Positions 8,058-16,854 are shown, numbered from the stretch's first letter. The stretch: 64,000 nt of DNA from Kitasatospora aureofaciens (GCF_019192735.1 NZ_JAHTKP010000005.1:186001-250000); one strand, 5' to 3'. The notes: a model not told the origin generated them from the letters alone. Numbers and translations: made by a program.

Positions 8058-9023
8058 ATGCCCGTCGACCTGCACCCCCGCCTGCTCCGCGGCTTCGTCG
8101 CGACCGCCGAGACGCTGCACTTCGGCCGGGCCGCCGGGCGGCTGCACGTGGCCCAGCAGGCGCTCAGCCGGGACGTCCGCATGCTGGAGCGGCTGCTCGG
8201 CGACGCCCTGTTCACCCGCACCACCCGCAGCGTCGAACTCACCCCGGCCGGGCTGCGGTTGCTGCCCCAAGCCCGCCAACTCCTCGCCCTGCACGACGAG
8301 ATCGTCGCGGGCGCCGCCGAGCGACCGCTGCTGCTGGACCTCAACAGCGACGTCACCGGCCCCGACCTCACCGCCGACCGGGTCCTCGCCCGGGCCCGCG
8401 CCGCCCGGCCGGAGGGCGACCTGCTGGCCCGCTTCCACGGCGGCCTCGCGGCGGCCGCCGTCGAACTGTTGGCCCACCGGCTGGACGTCTCGTTCGGCCG
8501 CTTCGCCGGGCTGACCGCCGAGCTGCGCGGCCAACTCGCCCAGCTGCCGGTCCGGCTGGAGCGGATGTCGGTGATGATGGCGGACACCCACCCGCTGGCC
8601 GGCCGCCCGGTGCTGCGCCTCGCCGACCTGGCCGGGCACCCCGTCGACATCTGCGCGGGCAACCCGGCCACCACCGAGTGGGCCGACCTCGGCGCCCGGT
8701 TGCTGCGCGAGCACGGCCTGACGGCGGCGGCGCCGTACGTGCCGCCGGTGGGCGTGGACGAGACCGCCCGGTACCTCGCCCGGCACGGCGACCCGATGCT
8801 GACCACGGTCGGCGGCCCGCACATCCCGGGCGCGGTGAACGTGCCCCTGGTCGAACCGGTCCCGCTCAGCCTGGTCAGCCTGGTCCACCGCCCGGGCCTG
8901 CGGCACCCCGGCCTGACCGCACTGGCCGATGCGGCAGCGGCCCTCGGCGCAGCCGAGGCCTGGCTGCGCCGCCCCGCAGGCAGCTGGCTGCCGACAGCGG
9001 ACGCGGCGCTGCTCCCGGGCTGA
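8058..9023 (+). CDS. LysR family transcriptional regulator
   Basis: 321 residues. The N-terminal winged HTH (residues about 5-65, with FGRAAGRLHVAQQALSRDVRMLE) is followed by a shortened LysR substrate-binding domain. The start at 8058 is probably leaderless: taatct (8046-8051) ends 6 bases before the ATG. It is divergent from the MFS gene and likely represses or activates it through the dyad at 8013-8031. The effector is unknown. Confidence 0.88.
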   Translation: MPVDLHPRLLRGFVATAETLHFGRAAGRLHVAQQALSRDVRMLERLLGDALFTRTTRSVELTPAGLRLLPQARQLLALHDEIVAGAAERPLLLDLNSDVTGPDLTADRVLARARAARPEGDLLARFHGGLAAAAVELLAHRLDVSFGRFAGLTAELRGQLAQLPVRLERMSVMMADTHPLAGRPVLRLADLAGHPVDICAGNPATTEWADLGARLLREHGLTAAAPYVPPVGVDETARYLARHGDPMLTTVGGPHIPGAVNVPLVEPVPLSLVSLVHRPGLRHPGLTALADAAAALGAAEAWLRRPAGSWLPTADAALLPG

Positions 9024-9115
9024 GCCCGGCCGGCGCTGCCCCCGCGCCGCCGCCCGCCCTGCGCCCCCCCGCATCGGAATTACCGGGCCCCCGGCGGTTG
9101 TTGTGCCCGGAGACG

Positions 9116-9156
9116 CGCACCGCCCCTGCCGCTCGGGGGGCGGCAGGGGCGGTGCG
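9116..9156. terminator. Bidirectional terminator between the LysR and yceI-like genes
   Basis: Perfect 16-bp arms (9116-9131 and 9141-9156) around a 9-base loop, between two convergent genes. There is no U-run, as is usual for Streptomyces terminators. Confidence 0.8.
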
Positions 9157-9189
9157 GGTACGCCGGGGTGGCGGCAGTGGGTGGCCGGG

Positions 9190-9795
9190 TCAGGCCGCCT
9201 TGACGGCGGAGATGTCGAAGCTGAGCTTCACCTTCTCGCCGATCAGCACGCCGCCGGTCTCCAGCGCCGCGTTGTAGGTCAGCCCGAAGTCGGTGCGGTC
9301 GACGACGGCAGTGCCCTCGAAGCCGACCCGCTCGGCGCCGTAGGCGTCGGTGGCGCTGCCGGTGTAGTCGAGGTCCAGGACGATCGGGCGGGTGGTGTCC
9401 TTGATCGTCAGCTCGCCGCTCATCCGGTAGGAGTCGCCGCGCAGCCGCTCGGTGGAGGTGCTGCGGAAGCGGATCTCCGGGAAGGAGTCGGCGGCGAAGA
9501 AGTCGCCGGTGCGCAGGTGCTCGTCGCGCTGGGCCTGGTTGGTGTCGATGCTGGCGACCTTGATCACCAGTTCGGCGGAGGAATTGCCGGGCGTGGTGCC
9601 GTCCAGGTGCAACTTGCCGTCGTAGTCGGTGAAGCGGCCCTTGACGTTGGTGACCATCGCGTGGCGGACCGAGAAGCCGATCTCGCTGTGCGTGGTGTCG
9701 ATCGCCCAGTCGCCGGTCAGGTGGGCGAGGGTCGGGCCGGCCGGGGTCTCGGCGACGGCGACGGTGGTGGTCTTGGTGCGGTTGAACAGGCCCAT
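9190..9795 (-). CDS. YceI family protein (lipocalin-like polyisoprenoid-binding)
   Basis: 201 residues. The YceI signature is clear: GDWAIDTTHSEIGFSVRHAM at the start of the domain, then VKGRF and later ELTIKDTTRPIVLDL. Family members bind polyisoprenoids such as ubiquinone-type lipids inside a lipocalin barrel. No signal peptide is seen, so it is cytosolic here. The ribosome-binding site is gaggag. Two direct repeats upstream suggest specific regulation. Confidence 0.88.
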   Translation of the reverse strand: MGLFNRTKTTTVAVAETPAGPTLAHLTGDWAIDTTHSEIGFSVRHAMVTNVKGRFTDYDGKLHLDGTTPGNSSAELVIKVASIDTNQAQRDEHLRTGDFFAADSFPEIRFRSTSTERLRGDSYRMSGELTIKDTTRPIVLDLDYTGSATDAYGAERVGFEGTAVVDRTDFGLTYNAALETGGVLIGEKVKLSFDISAVKAA

Positions 9796-9814
9796 GGCTC
9801 CTCCTCGGGTTCGA

Positions 9815-9878
9815 AGCCACTTGTTTAGGCTTCAACTTTCTGGACTCCACCATAGACCCACTTCGTTCAAACTTCAAC
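9815..9878. promoter_or_regulatory. Direct-repeat operator pair upstream of the yceI-like gene
   Basis: Two similar 22-base elements, 9815-9836 and 9857-9878, repeat in the same direction with a 42-base period (about four helical turns). On the minus strand each begins gttgaag and ends aagtgg. They flank the probable promoter of the yceI-like gene. I see no cognate regulator gene next to them; MarR- or TetR-type binding is possible. Confidence 0.5.
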
Positions 9879-9979
9879 CACATCGGAGCTCGGACGTGTC
9901 GGACCCCGCAGTTAGTCTTCGAGGACGCCCCCGCCGCCCCGCTGCCCCCCGCCCAGCCGCCCCCGAGAGAGGCCCGCCC

Positions 9980-12900
9980 ATGTTCGTCCTGCACGCGCTC
10001 TGGCGCGCGGACGGCCGGCTGGCGCTCTGGGCCGAGGACGCCCGCCGCTACCCCACCGCGACGGCCGGCGAGCCGCCCGCCCGGCCGGCCCCGCGCGCCC
10101 ACCCCTACGCCTGCCCGGCCACCGAGGTGGCCGCCGTGCTCGGCGGGATCGGGCCGGGCCTCGGCTGGCTGGCCGGCCAGGCGCCCGAGCGCTGGGCCAC
10201 CCTGCTGCTGCCCACCGTCGGCGGCCTGCCCGCGCCCTCGCCCGACCTGTCGGTCGCTCCCGTGCGCGGCGGGGCGGCGCTCGCGCCCTGGCGGGTGCCC
10301 GCGCTGGTCTTCGACGCCGGGGCGGCGGCCCAGCTGCTGGGTGAGGTCTTCGACCCGCACTGGGCCGTGACCGGCACGGATCTGCCCGGCGCCGGGCGTG
10401 TCGAGGTGATCTACGGGCCGTCGCTGCGCTGGCTCACCGGGGTGCACGACCTCGCCTGGCGGACGGTCGGCGGCGGCCGGGTGCTGCCGCTGCCGGTCGT
10501 GGCGGACGGTGCCCCGCAGGCGCGCTGGCGGCCGGACCTGACGCCCGCCGGTCGCCGCGAGGCCGCCGCCCTCGCGGCCGGCTGTCCGCCGCTCGCGCTG
10601 GGGGAGTGGCCCGCCACCGATGTCACCGGCGAGGCGCTGGTGGACGCCGCGCTGACCGCCCTGGCGGACGCCGAGGCCAGGGCCGCCCTCGCCGCCGCGC
10701 CGCCGCTGCTGCGCGGCGCCGCCACCGCGACGGGCGCGGCCGAGCACTGGCTGACGGCCCTGTCCACCCCGGACGGCACGTTCACCGCAGACCCGGAGGA
10801 CCTCGCCGAACTGCACCGCCGGATCTCCGCCTGGTATGCCGCCGCCGAGCCCGCCGACCCCGCGCTGCGGCTCTGCTTCCGCCTGCTGGAGCCCCTCGGG
10901 CCGGACGCGGACGACCCCGAGGGCCGCCCGTCCGACGACGCCTGGCAGGTGGAGTTCCTGCTCCAGGCCGTCGACGAGCCCTCCCTGCTGGTCCGCGCCG
11001 CCGACCTGCACGAGGGCGGCGCCGCGCTCGCCGCCCTCGCCCGCAAGGCCGAGGATCCGGCCGGCGTACTGGCCGCCGAACTCGCCCGCGCCGCCCACCG
11101 ATGGCCCGAGCTGGACGGGCTGCGCCACCGCTCCCGCCCGTCCGGCCTCCCGCTCGACCGGGCCGGGGCGCTGGACTTCCTGCGCGTGGCCGCCCCAGCC
11201 CTGGCGGAGAGCGGCTTTGGTGTGCTGCTGCCCGCCTGGTGGCGCCGGAAGCCCCGGCTCGGGCTCGCCCTGCGCGTCACCACCCCGCCCGCGCCCGGCT
11301 CGCTGGCCGTCACCAGCCAGGTGGACCGGGACGCCGTGGTCGCGTTCCGCTGGCAGGCCGCGCTCGGCCCGGACGGCGATCCGCTCAGCGAGCGGGAGCT
11401 CGCCGAACTCGCTGCCGCCAAGCAGGGGTTGGTGCGGGTGCGGGGCACCTGGCTGGAGGCCGACCCGGCGCAGATCGCCGCTGCGCTGTCCTTCCTCAGC
11501 CACCAGCGGGACGGCGCCCTCGCCACAACACAGGTGCTGCGGCTGGCACTTGACCCGGAGGCCACGGTCGCCGGGCTGCCCGTCACCGCCGTCCGGGCGG
11601 ACGGCCCGCTCGGCGACCTGCTCGCGGGCCGGTCCGCCCCCGCCCCGGCCCCCGTCCTCCCGCCGGACTTCCGCGCGACCCTCCGTCCGTACCAGGAAAG
11701 GGGGTTGGCCTGGCTGCGGACGATGGCCGGGCTCGGCCTGGGGGCCGTCCTGGCCGACGACATGGGCCTCGGCAAGACCGTCCAGACCCTCGCCCTGCTG
11801 GCCGCCGAGCAGGCGGAACGCACCGAGCAGGCCGAGCGCACTGACCGAGCCGAAGGCACCGGCCACGGCCCGACCCTGCTGGTCTGCCCGATGTCCCTGG
11901 TCGGCAACTGGCAGCGCGAGGCCGAGCGCTTCGCCCCCGGCCTGCGCCGGTACGTCCACCACGGCTCCGGCCGCCTCGGACCGGACGAACTCGCCGCCGC
12001 CGTCCGCGACACCGACCTCGTCATCACCACCTACGGCCTGGTCCAGCGCGACCTCGCCGCCCTCCGGAAGGTCCGCTGGCGCCGGGTCGTCGCCGACGAG
12101 GCGCAGCACGTCAAGAACGCCGGCACCGCCCAGGCCCGGGCGATCCGCGCGCTGCCCGTCACCGTCCACCGGATCGCCCTGACCGGCACCCCGGTGGAGA
12201 ACCGGCTGTCCGAGCTGCACGCCGTCCTGGACTTCGCCAACCCCGGGCTGCTCGGCCCGGCCGAGCGCTTCAAGGAGCGCTACGCGATCCCGGTCGAGCT
12301 GCACCGCAGCCCCGACCGCACCGCCGAACTCCGGCGCCGCACAGGCCCGTTCGTCCTGCGCCGGCTCAAGACCGACCCGGCGTTGGCGGCCGAGCTGCCC
12401 GCCAAGCAGGAGATGACCGTCTGGTGCAATCTCACCGCCGAACAGGCCGGCCTCTACCAGGCGGTGGTGGCCGACCTGTTGCAGCGAGTCGAGGGCATCA
12501 AGGGCGTGGAGCGGCGCGGCACGGTGCTGGCCGCGATCGGCAAGCTCAAGCAGGTGTGCAACCACCCGGCCCAACTGCTGCACGACGGTTCGGCGTTGGG
12601 CGAGCGCTCGGGCAAGGTCGCCCGGCTGGCCGAACTCCTCGAAGAGGCGCTCGCCGAGGGTGATCGCACGCTGGTCTTCACCCAGTACGCCGAGTTCGGC
12701 GCGATGCTCCGCCCGTACCTGGCCCGGCGGCTCGGTGAGGAGGTGCTCTACCTGCACGGCGGGCTCTCCCGGGGCCGCCGCGAGGAACTCGTCCAGCGGT
12801 TCCAATCCCCGGACGGGCCAAGGGTGTTCATCCTCTCGCTGCGGGCCGGCGGTACCGGCCTCAACCTGACCGCCGCCACCCAGGTGATCCACCTCGACCG

Positions 12901-13162
12901 CTGGTGGAACCCGGCGGTCGAGGAGCAGGCCACCGACCGCGCGTTCCGGATCGGCCAGCGCCGGGACGTCCAGGTCCGCCGGCTGGTCTGCGTCGGCACG
13001 GTCGAGGAGCGGATCGACGAACTCCTCGCCGCCAAACGCTCGTTGGCCGACACGGTGGTGGGGGAGGGTGAGCGCTGGCTCACCGACCTGCCCGCCGACG
13101 CACTGCGCGAACTGGTCGAGCTCACCCGCGACGACGCGGTGGCCGAGGAGGAGGACGGATGA
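9980..13162 (+). CDS. SNF2/SWI2-family DEAD/DEAH-box ATPase/helicase
   Basis: 1060 residues. The ATG at 9980 has a gagagagg site; the open frame extends further left, but that part is not coding-like. The N-terminal half (to about residue 560) is an actinobacterial SNF2-associated domain. The C-terminal half is the Swi2/Snf2 motor: motif I DDMGLGKT (Lys about 599), motif II DEAQ (about 706), motif III LTGTPVEN, and motif VI with DRWWNPAVEEQATDRAFRIG. It probably remodels DNA-protein complexes. It overlaps the next small gene by 4 bases (ATGA), so the two are translationally coupled. Confidence 0.92.
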   Translation: MFVLHALWRADGRLALWAEDARRYPTATAGEPPARPAPRAHPYACPATEVAAVLGGIGPGLGWLAGQAPERWATLLLPTVGGLPAPSPDLSVAPVRGGAALAPWRVPALVFDAGAAAQLLGEVFDPHWAVTGTDLPGAGRVEVIYGPSLRWLTGVHDLAWRTVGGGRVLPLPVVADGAPQARWRPDLTPAGRREAAALAAGCPPLALGEWPATDVTGEALVDAALTALADAEARAALAAAPPLLRGAATATGAAEHWLTALSTPDGTFTADPEDLAELHRRISAWYAAAEPADPALRLCFRLLEPLGPDADDPEGRPSDDAWQVEFLLQAVDEPSLLVRAADLHEGGAALAALARKAEDPAGVLAAELARAAHRWPELDGLRHRSRPSGLPLDRAGALDFLRVAAPALAESGFGVLLPAWWRRKPRLGLALRVTTPPAPGSLAVTSQVDRDAVVAFRWQAALGPDGDPLSERELAELAAAKQGLVRVRGTWLEADPAQIAAALSFLSHQRDGALATTQVLRLALDPEATVAGLPVTAVRADGPLGDLLAGRSAPAPAPVLPPDFRATLRPYQERGLAWLRTMAGLGLGAVLADDMGLGKTVQTLALLAAEQAERTEQAERTDRAEGTGHGPTLLVCPMSLVGNWQREAERFAPGLRRYVHHGSGRLGPDELAAAVRDTDLVITTYGLVQRDLAALRKVRWRRVVADEAQHVKNAGTAQARAIRALPVTVHRIALTGTPVENRLSELHAVLDFANPGLLGPAERFKERYAIPVELHRSPDRTAELRRRTGPFVLRRLKTDPALAAELPAKQEMTVWCNLTAEQAGLYQAVVADLLQRVEGIKGVERRGTVLAAIGKLKQVCNHPAQLLHDGSALGERSGKVARLAELLEEALAEGDRTLVFTQYAEFGAMLRPYLARRLGEEVLYLHGGLSRGRREELVQRFQSPDGPRVFILSLRAGGTGLNLTAATQVIHLDRWWNPAVEEQATDRAFRIGQRRDVQVRRLVCVGTVEERIDELLAAKRSLADTVVGEGERWLTDLPADALRELVELTRDDAVAEEEDG

Positions 13163-13377
13163 CCGAGCACGACCCCGCAGCCGTGAACGCCCCGGCCGTG
13201 AACGTCGCCGCCGTGAACGTCGCCGCCTACTGGCGCGGCGACTTCACCCTGCGCGCGGAGGAGCCGGAGGAGGAGGGCGAACCCTCGCTGCGCCGCCTCG
13301 GCCCGTCCGGCATCACCGTGCGCGGACGCGACCTCGCGGCCCTGCTCGCCCCCGCGTATGACACCTTCCGCGGCTGA
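13159..13377 (+). CDS. Short protein coupled to the SNF2 helicase, possible remnant of a SWIM-type partner
   Basis: 72 residues, starting in an ATGA overlap with the helicase stop. In many Streptomyces the SNF2 gene is followed by a longer SWIM zinc-finger protein. The tail here (WRGDFTLRAEEPE, then LRRLGPSGITVRGRDLAALL) resembles the C-terminal part of such partners, while the Cys/His SWIM motif is absent. The N-terminus contains a repeated VNVAA/APAVN pattern. I infer a reduced partner protein; the function is unknown. Confidence 0.55.
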   Translation: MTEHDPAAVNAPAVNVAAVNVAAYWRGDFTLRAEEPEEEGEPSLRRLGPSGITVRGRDLAALLAPAYDTFRG

Positions 13378-13434
13378 CCCCGCCCTGCTCGACAGGGCTT
13401 ACAACACCCTCCGCTCCCGCAGCCCCCGCCCGGA

Positions 13435-13464
13435 TGTCACATCCGCAGCCGCCGCCCGGTCGTC
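13435..13464 (+). promoter_or_regulatory. Candidate ECF41-type promoter
   Basis: tgtcaca at 13435-13441 and cgtc at 13461-13464 match the two elements described for ECF41 sigma factors (TGTCACA and CGTC). They lie 53 bases upstream of the carboxymuconolactone decarboxylase-like gene, whose partner is an ECF41 sigma factor. The 19-base spacer should be checked against the published consensus. Confidence 0.6.
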
Positions 13465-13517
13465 CAGGTGAGAGCCCACCACCGGGTGGGCCCACGCGAC
13501 GACCGAGGAGATCCGCC

Positions 13518-14075
13518 ATGGCCCGCATCTCGCTCACCCCGCCCCGCACTCCGCTGCTGCGCCTCGCCGAGTGGTACTCCCGCCGCTCCTACGGCAAGGT
13601 GCTCGACCCGGGCCTCGCCCTCGGCCACAACCCCCGGGTGCTGCGCGACTACTTCTCCCTGGAGCGCCGCGCCGCCGGCTGGAAGGCGCTCGACCCCGGG
13701 CTCAAGCACCTCGCCGTGATGGCCGCCGCCGCCCGGATCAACTGCTCCTGGTGCATGGACTTCGGCTACTGGGAGGGCACGCAGCTCGGCCTGTCCCCCG
13801 AGAAGATCGCCAAGGTGCCGCAGTGGCGCGAGCATCGCGACGCCTTCGGCCCGCTGGAGCTGCTGGTGCTGGAGTACGCCGACGCGATGTGCGAGACCGA
13901 ACCGGCCGTCACCGACGCGCTGGCTGAGGAACTGCTCCTTTGCCTCGGCGAGGCCGCCTTCGTCGAACTGACCGTCATGATCGCCCTGGAGAACCTCCGC
14001 TCCCGGATGAACAGCGCCCTCGGCCTCACCAGCCAGGGCTTCTCCGATGCCTGTGCGGTACCGTCGGCCGGGTGA
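13518..14075 (+). CDS. Carboxymuconolactone decarboxylase/AhpD-like protein
   Basis: 185 residues. The ATG at 13518 follows gaggagatc. The AhpD-like core is visible, with the motif INCSWCMDFG (CxxC, about residues 76-85), the redox pair of alkylhydroperoxidase-type members. ECF41 sigma factors are typically encoded next to a carboxymuconolactone decarboxylase, oxidoreductase or epimerase gene, which is the arrangement here: the stop overlaps the sigma GTG by 4 bases. It is probably the target of that sigma factor; the physiological substrate is unknown. Confidence 0.85.
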   Translation: MARISLTPPRTPLLRLAEWYSRRSYGKVLDPGLALGHNPRVLRDYFSLERRAAGWKALDPGLKHLAVMAAAARINCSWCMDFGYWEGTQLGLSPEKIAKVPQWREHRDAFGPLELLVLEYADAMCETEPAVTDALAEELLLCLGEAAFVELTVMIALENLRSRMNSALGLTSQGFSDACAVPSAG

Positions 14076-14974
14076 CGGACACCTCCAGCGCACCCGATCT
14101 GCAGGCCTTCGAGCAGCACCGGCGAATGATCTTCGGCATCGCCTACCGGATGCTCGGCAGCATCGCCGACGCCGAGGACCTGGTCCAGGACACCTGGCTG
14201 CGCTGGAGCCAGGTCACCGGCCCGGTCGCCAACCCGGGCGGCTACCTGGCCCGGACGGTCACCAACCTCGCCCTCAACCGGCTCGACTCGGCCGCCGTCC
14301 GCCGCGAGTCCTACGTCGGCCCGTGGCTGCCCGAGCCGCTGGTCAGCGAGCCCGATGCGACCGAGGACGTCGAACGGGCCGAGACGGTCTCGCTGGCCGT
14401 GCTGGTGCTGCTGGAGAGCCTCTCCCCGCTGGAGCGGGCGGTCTTCGTACTCAAGGAGGTCTTCGGCTTCTCCTACAAGGAGATCGCCGAGTCCCTGGAC
14501 CGCACGGAGGCCGCCTGCCGCCAGGTCGGCAGCCGCGCCAAGGCGCACGTCCACGCCGGCCGGCCGCGCTACGACGCCCCGCCGGAGCTGCGCCGCCGGG
14601 CCACCGACGAGTTCCTCGCGGCCTGCGTCGGCGGCGACCTCAACCGGATGCTGGAACTGCTCGCCCCCGACGTCACCTCGTGGACCGACGGCGGCGGCGT
14701 CGTCCAGGCCGCGCGCCGCCCGATCCACGGCGCCGACCAGGTGGCCCGCTTCATCCTCGGGCTGTTCCGCAAGCTGGGCGAGCACGCCGCCGCCCGCCCG
14801 GTCCTCGTCAACGGCCAGCCCGGCCTGCTGCTCACCCTGGACGGCGCGGTCGACTCCGTCACCGTGTTCGACTTCGTCGAAGGACCCGACGGCGAGCCGC
14901 GGATCGCCGCGATGCGTGCCGTCCGCAACCCGCACAAGCTCACGCACCTCACCACCGGCGGAAGCGGGGCTTGA
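14072..14974 (+). CDS. ECF41-group RNA polymerase sigma factor (SigJ-like)
   Basis: 300 residues. Regions sigma-2 (FGIAYRMLGSIADAEDLVQD) and sigma-4 (LSPLERAVFVLKEVFGFSY) are followed by a SnoaL-like C-terminal domain. ECF41 hallmarks are present: WLPEPL in the linker, DGGG in the extension, and NPHK near the end. In ECF41 factors this extension replaces the anti-sigma factor and controls activity. It starts with a GTG in a GTGA overlap with the upstream gene; a -10-like taccgt also lies 7 bases upstream and could give a separate leaderless transcript. Confidence 0.92.
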   Translation: MTDTSSAPDLQAFEQHRRMIFGIAYRMLGSIADAEDLVQDTWLRWSQVTGPVANPGGYLARTVTNLALNRLDSAAVRRESYVGPWLPEPLVSEPDATEDVERAETVSLAVLVLLESLSPLERAVFVLKEVFGFSYKEIAESLDRTEAACRQVGSRAKAHVHAGRPRYDAPPELRRRATDEFLAACVGGDLNRMLELLAPDVTSWTDGGGVVQAARRPIHGADQVARFILGLFRKLGEHAAARPVLVNGQPGLLLTLDGAVDSVTVFDFVEGPDGEPRIAAMRAVRNPHKLTHLTTGGSGA

Positions 14975-15001
14975 CCCTCGACCTGGTCGAGCCACCAGAG
15001 T
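14971..15001 (+). promoter_or_regulatory. MerR-type promoter with 19-bp spacer and internal operator
   Basis: ttgacc (14971-14976) and cagagt (14996-15001) are separated by 19 bases, the elongated spacer typical of MerR-activated promoters. The spacer holds a perfect dyad, ctcgacctggtcgag (14977-14991). The -10 ends 7 bases before the ATG at 15009, so the transcript should be leaderless and autoregulated by its own MerR product. Confidence 0.75.
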
Positions 15002-15008
15002 CACCGGC

Positions 15009-16160
15009 ATGGAGAGCGACCTGCACAGCATCGGCGAACTGGCCCGCGCCAGCGGCCTGGGCGTCGGCACCCTGCGCTACTACGACGGCGCCGACGTGCT
15101 CACCCCCGCCCGGGTCGACCCGCACACCGGCTACCGCTGGTACGGGCCCCGGCAGCTCGCCGACGCCCGGCTACTCGCCCGGCTGCGCCGCGTCGGCCTG
15201 CCGCTGGCCGCGATCCGCGCCGTGCTCGGCGCCGCCCCCGGCTCCGGCGAGGCCCACCGGGTGGTGGACGCCCACCTGCGCCGCCTGGAGGACGGCCTCG
15301 CCGACGCCCGCCGCGAGCTCTCCCTGATCCGCACGCTGATCGACCAGAGGGAGAACCCGATGACCACCGCCCCCGCCGAACTCCGGCTCACCGTCCCGGC
15401 CCAGGACCTGGCGGCCGCCCTCGACGCGGTCCGCCACGCGGTCGGTGCCGACCCCGAACTCCCGGTCCTCGCCGGGGTGCTGTTCGACCTGGACGGTGCG
15501 GTGCTGCGCCTGGTCGCCACCGACCGGTACCGGATGGCGCTCGCCGAAGTGCCCCTCCCCGAACTGCCTCTCCCCGCCGTGCCTCTCCCCGCTGTGCCCG
15601 ACACCGCTGTGCCCGACACCGCGCCGCCCGCCGGCGCGATCGTCCCCACGGCCCTGGTGGACGCCCTCCGCGCCCTGCTCGGTGCGGGCGCCGCCGAGGC
15701 CGAACTGACCCTCGGCGGCGGCCAATTCCGCGCCGGGACCGGCGGCCACCGGATCGAGGGCGCCACCCTGGACCTCGACTACCCCGACTACCGCGTCCTC
15801 ACCCGGCTCGACCCGCAGCACCGGGTCGGCCTGCCCGCCGCCGCCCTGCGCGGCGCCGTCGAGTCCGGCGCCACCCGCACCCTGCCGTCCGGCCCGCACG
15901 GCGAGGACTGCGTGGTCACCGTCCTCGCCCTCGGCCCGGACGGCCGTCTCGCGGTCGCCCCGGCGGATACCGAGCCCGCACCCGGCGAGGTCCGGGTCGC
16001 GGTCAACCGGGACTTCCTGCTGGACGCCCTGCGGGCCGGCCGGCCCGAGCAGCTGGTCCTCGAACTCGGCGGCCCGATCGCCCCCTTGGCGATCCGCACG
16101 CCCGGCCGGGATGGCACCTTCTCCATCCTGATGCCGGTCCGGGTGCCCGAACTCGTGTGA
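15009..16160 (+). CDS. MerR family regulator fused to a DNA polymerase III beta-clamp-like domain
   Basis: 383 residues. Residues 1-75 are a MerR winged HTH (IGELARASGLGVGTLRYYD) and about 75-115 the dimerisation helix. From about residue 120 the sequence becomes sliding-clamp-like (LRLTVPAQDLAAALDAVRHA, then LPVLAGVLFDLDGAVLRLVA), ending with FSILMPVRVPELV, close to the DnaN C-terminus (IMPVR). The clamp part is about 260 residues, shorter than a full DnaN (about 370), so it may have two rather than three domains. A Pro/Leu/Asp repeat (residues about 180-205) interrupts it. It may sense ligands or bind clamp partners; the role is unknown. Confidence 0.85.
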   Translation: MESDLHSIGELARASGLGVGTLRYYDGADVLTPARVDPHTGYRWYGPRQLADARLLARLRRVGLPLAAIRAVLGAAPGSGEAHRVVDAHLRRLEDGLADARRELSLIRTLIDQRENPMTTAPAELRLTVPAQDLAAALDAVRHAVGADPELPVLAGVLFDLDGAVLRLVATDRYRMALAEVPLPELPLPAVPLPAVPDTAVPDTAPPAGAIVPTALVDALRALLGAGAAEAELTLGGGQFRAGTGGHRIEGATLDLDYPDYRVLTRLDPQHRVGLPAAALRGAVESGATRTLPSGPHGEDCVVTVLALGPDGRLAVAPADTEPAPGEVRVAVNRDFLLDALRAGRPEQLVLELGGPIAPLAIRTPGRDGTFSILMPVRVPELV

Positions 16161-16205
16161 TCCGCCGAGTGATCCGGACGTCCGGTACTTCCTGGGCTCG
16201 TCGGC

Positions 16206-16821
16206 ATGGGAACCCCGGGGGACTCCGTCACCGCCTGGGCGGCACTCGCGCCCGCCGCCTGCCGCTGCCTGGAACTCGCCCACCAGGCCTGGTGCCACGG
16301 TGGCCTGCCGGTCGGCGCGGTGCTCACCGACGCGGCCGGCGCGATCGTCACCCAGGGCCGCAACCGCGCCTACGACCCCCCGGGCGGGCCGGACCCCCTC
16401 CAGGGCACCCCGCCCGCGCATGCCGAACTGAACGCGCTCGCCCGCGCCCGGACCGGCTGGGACCTCGCCACCCACACCCTGTGGAGCAGCCACCGCCCCT
16501 GCGCGATGTGTGCGGCGGCGGCCGCCTTCACCGGCGTCGGGACGGTCCGCTACCTCGCCGACGACCCGTGGCCGTCGCCGCCGGCCACCGGCCCACCGCC
16601 GCCGTCCCCCTCCTCGGCCCCGCCGAGGACCGCTGGACGGCGGTGGTGGCCACCGCCCTCTCCCTCGCCGACACCGTCCGCACCGCCGGCCCCGCCCTCG
16701 CCGCGGACCCACCGACCACCCGCCTGGCCATCACCCGGCGACCACCCCCGACCTTCCTCCCGACCTCCCGACCCTCCTCACCACCCTCTGGCCCCGCATC
16801 ACCGAGGCCGCCACCCGCTAG
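16206..16821 (+). pseudogene. Nucleoside/cytidine deaminase-like gene with two apparent frameshifts
   Basis: The first 120 residues from the ATG at 16206 form a zinc-dependent CMP/dCMP deaminase domain: HAELNALA (Zn ligand and catalytic Glu) and PCAMC (Zn ligands). After LADDP near 16570 the frame becomes Pro/Ser junk. A coherent continuation (LLGPAEDRWTAVVATALSLA) lies in the second frame, and the expected tail (LPPDLPTLLTTLWP, stop at 16819-16821) in the third. One missing base near 16570 and one in the C-run near 16750 would restore one protein of about 205 residues. This is either a pseudogene or two sequencing errors. Confidence 0.65.
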
Positions 16822-16854
16822 GGTCCAGGACCCGTTTGCTGCTGCTAGCGGCCT

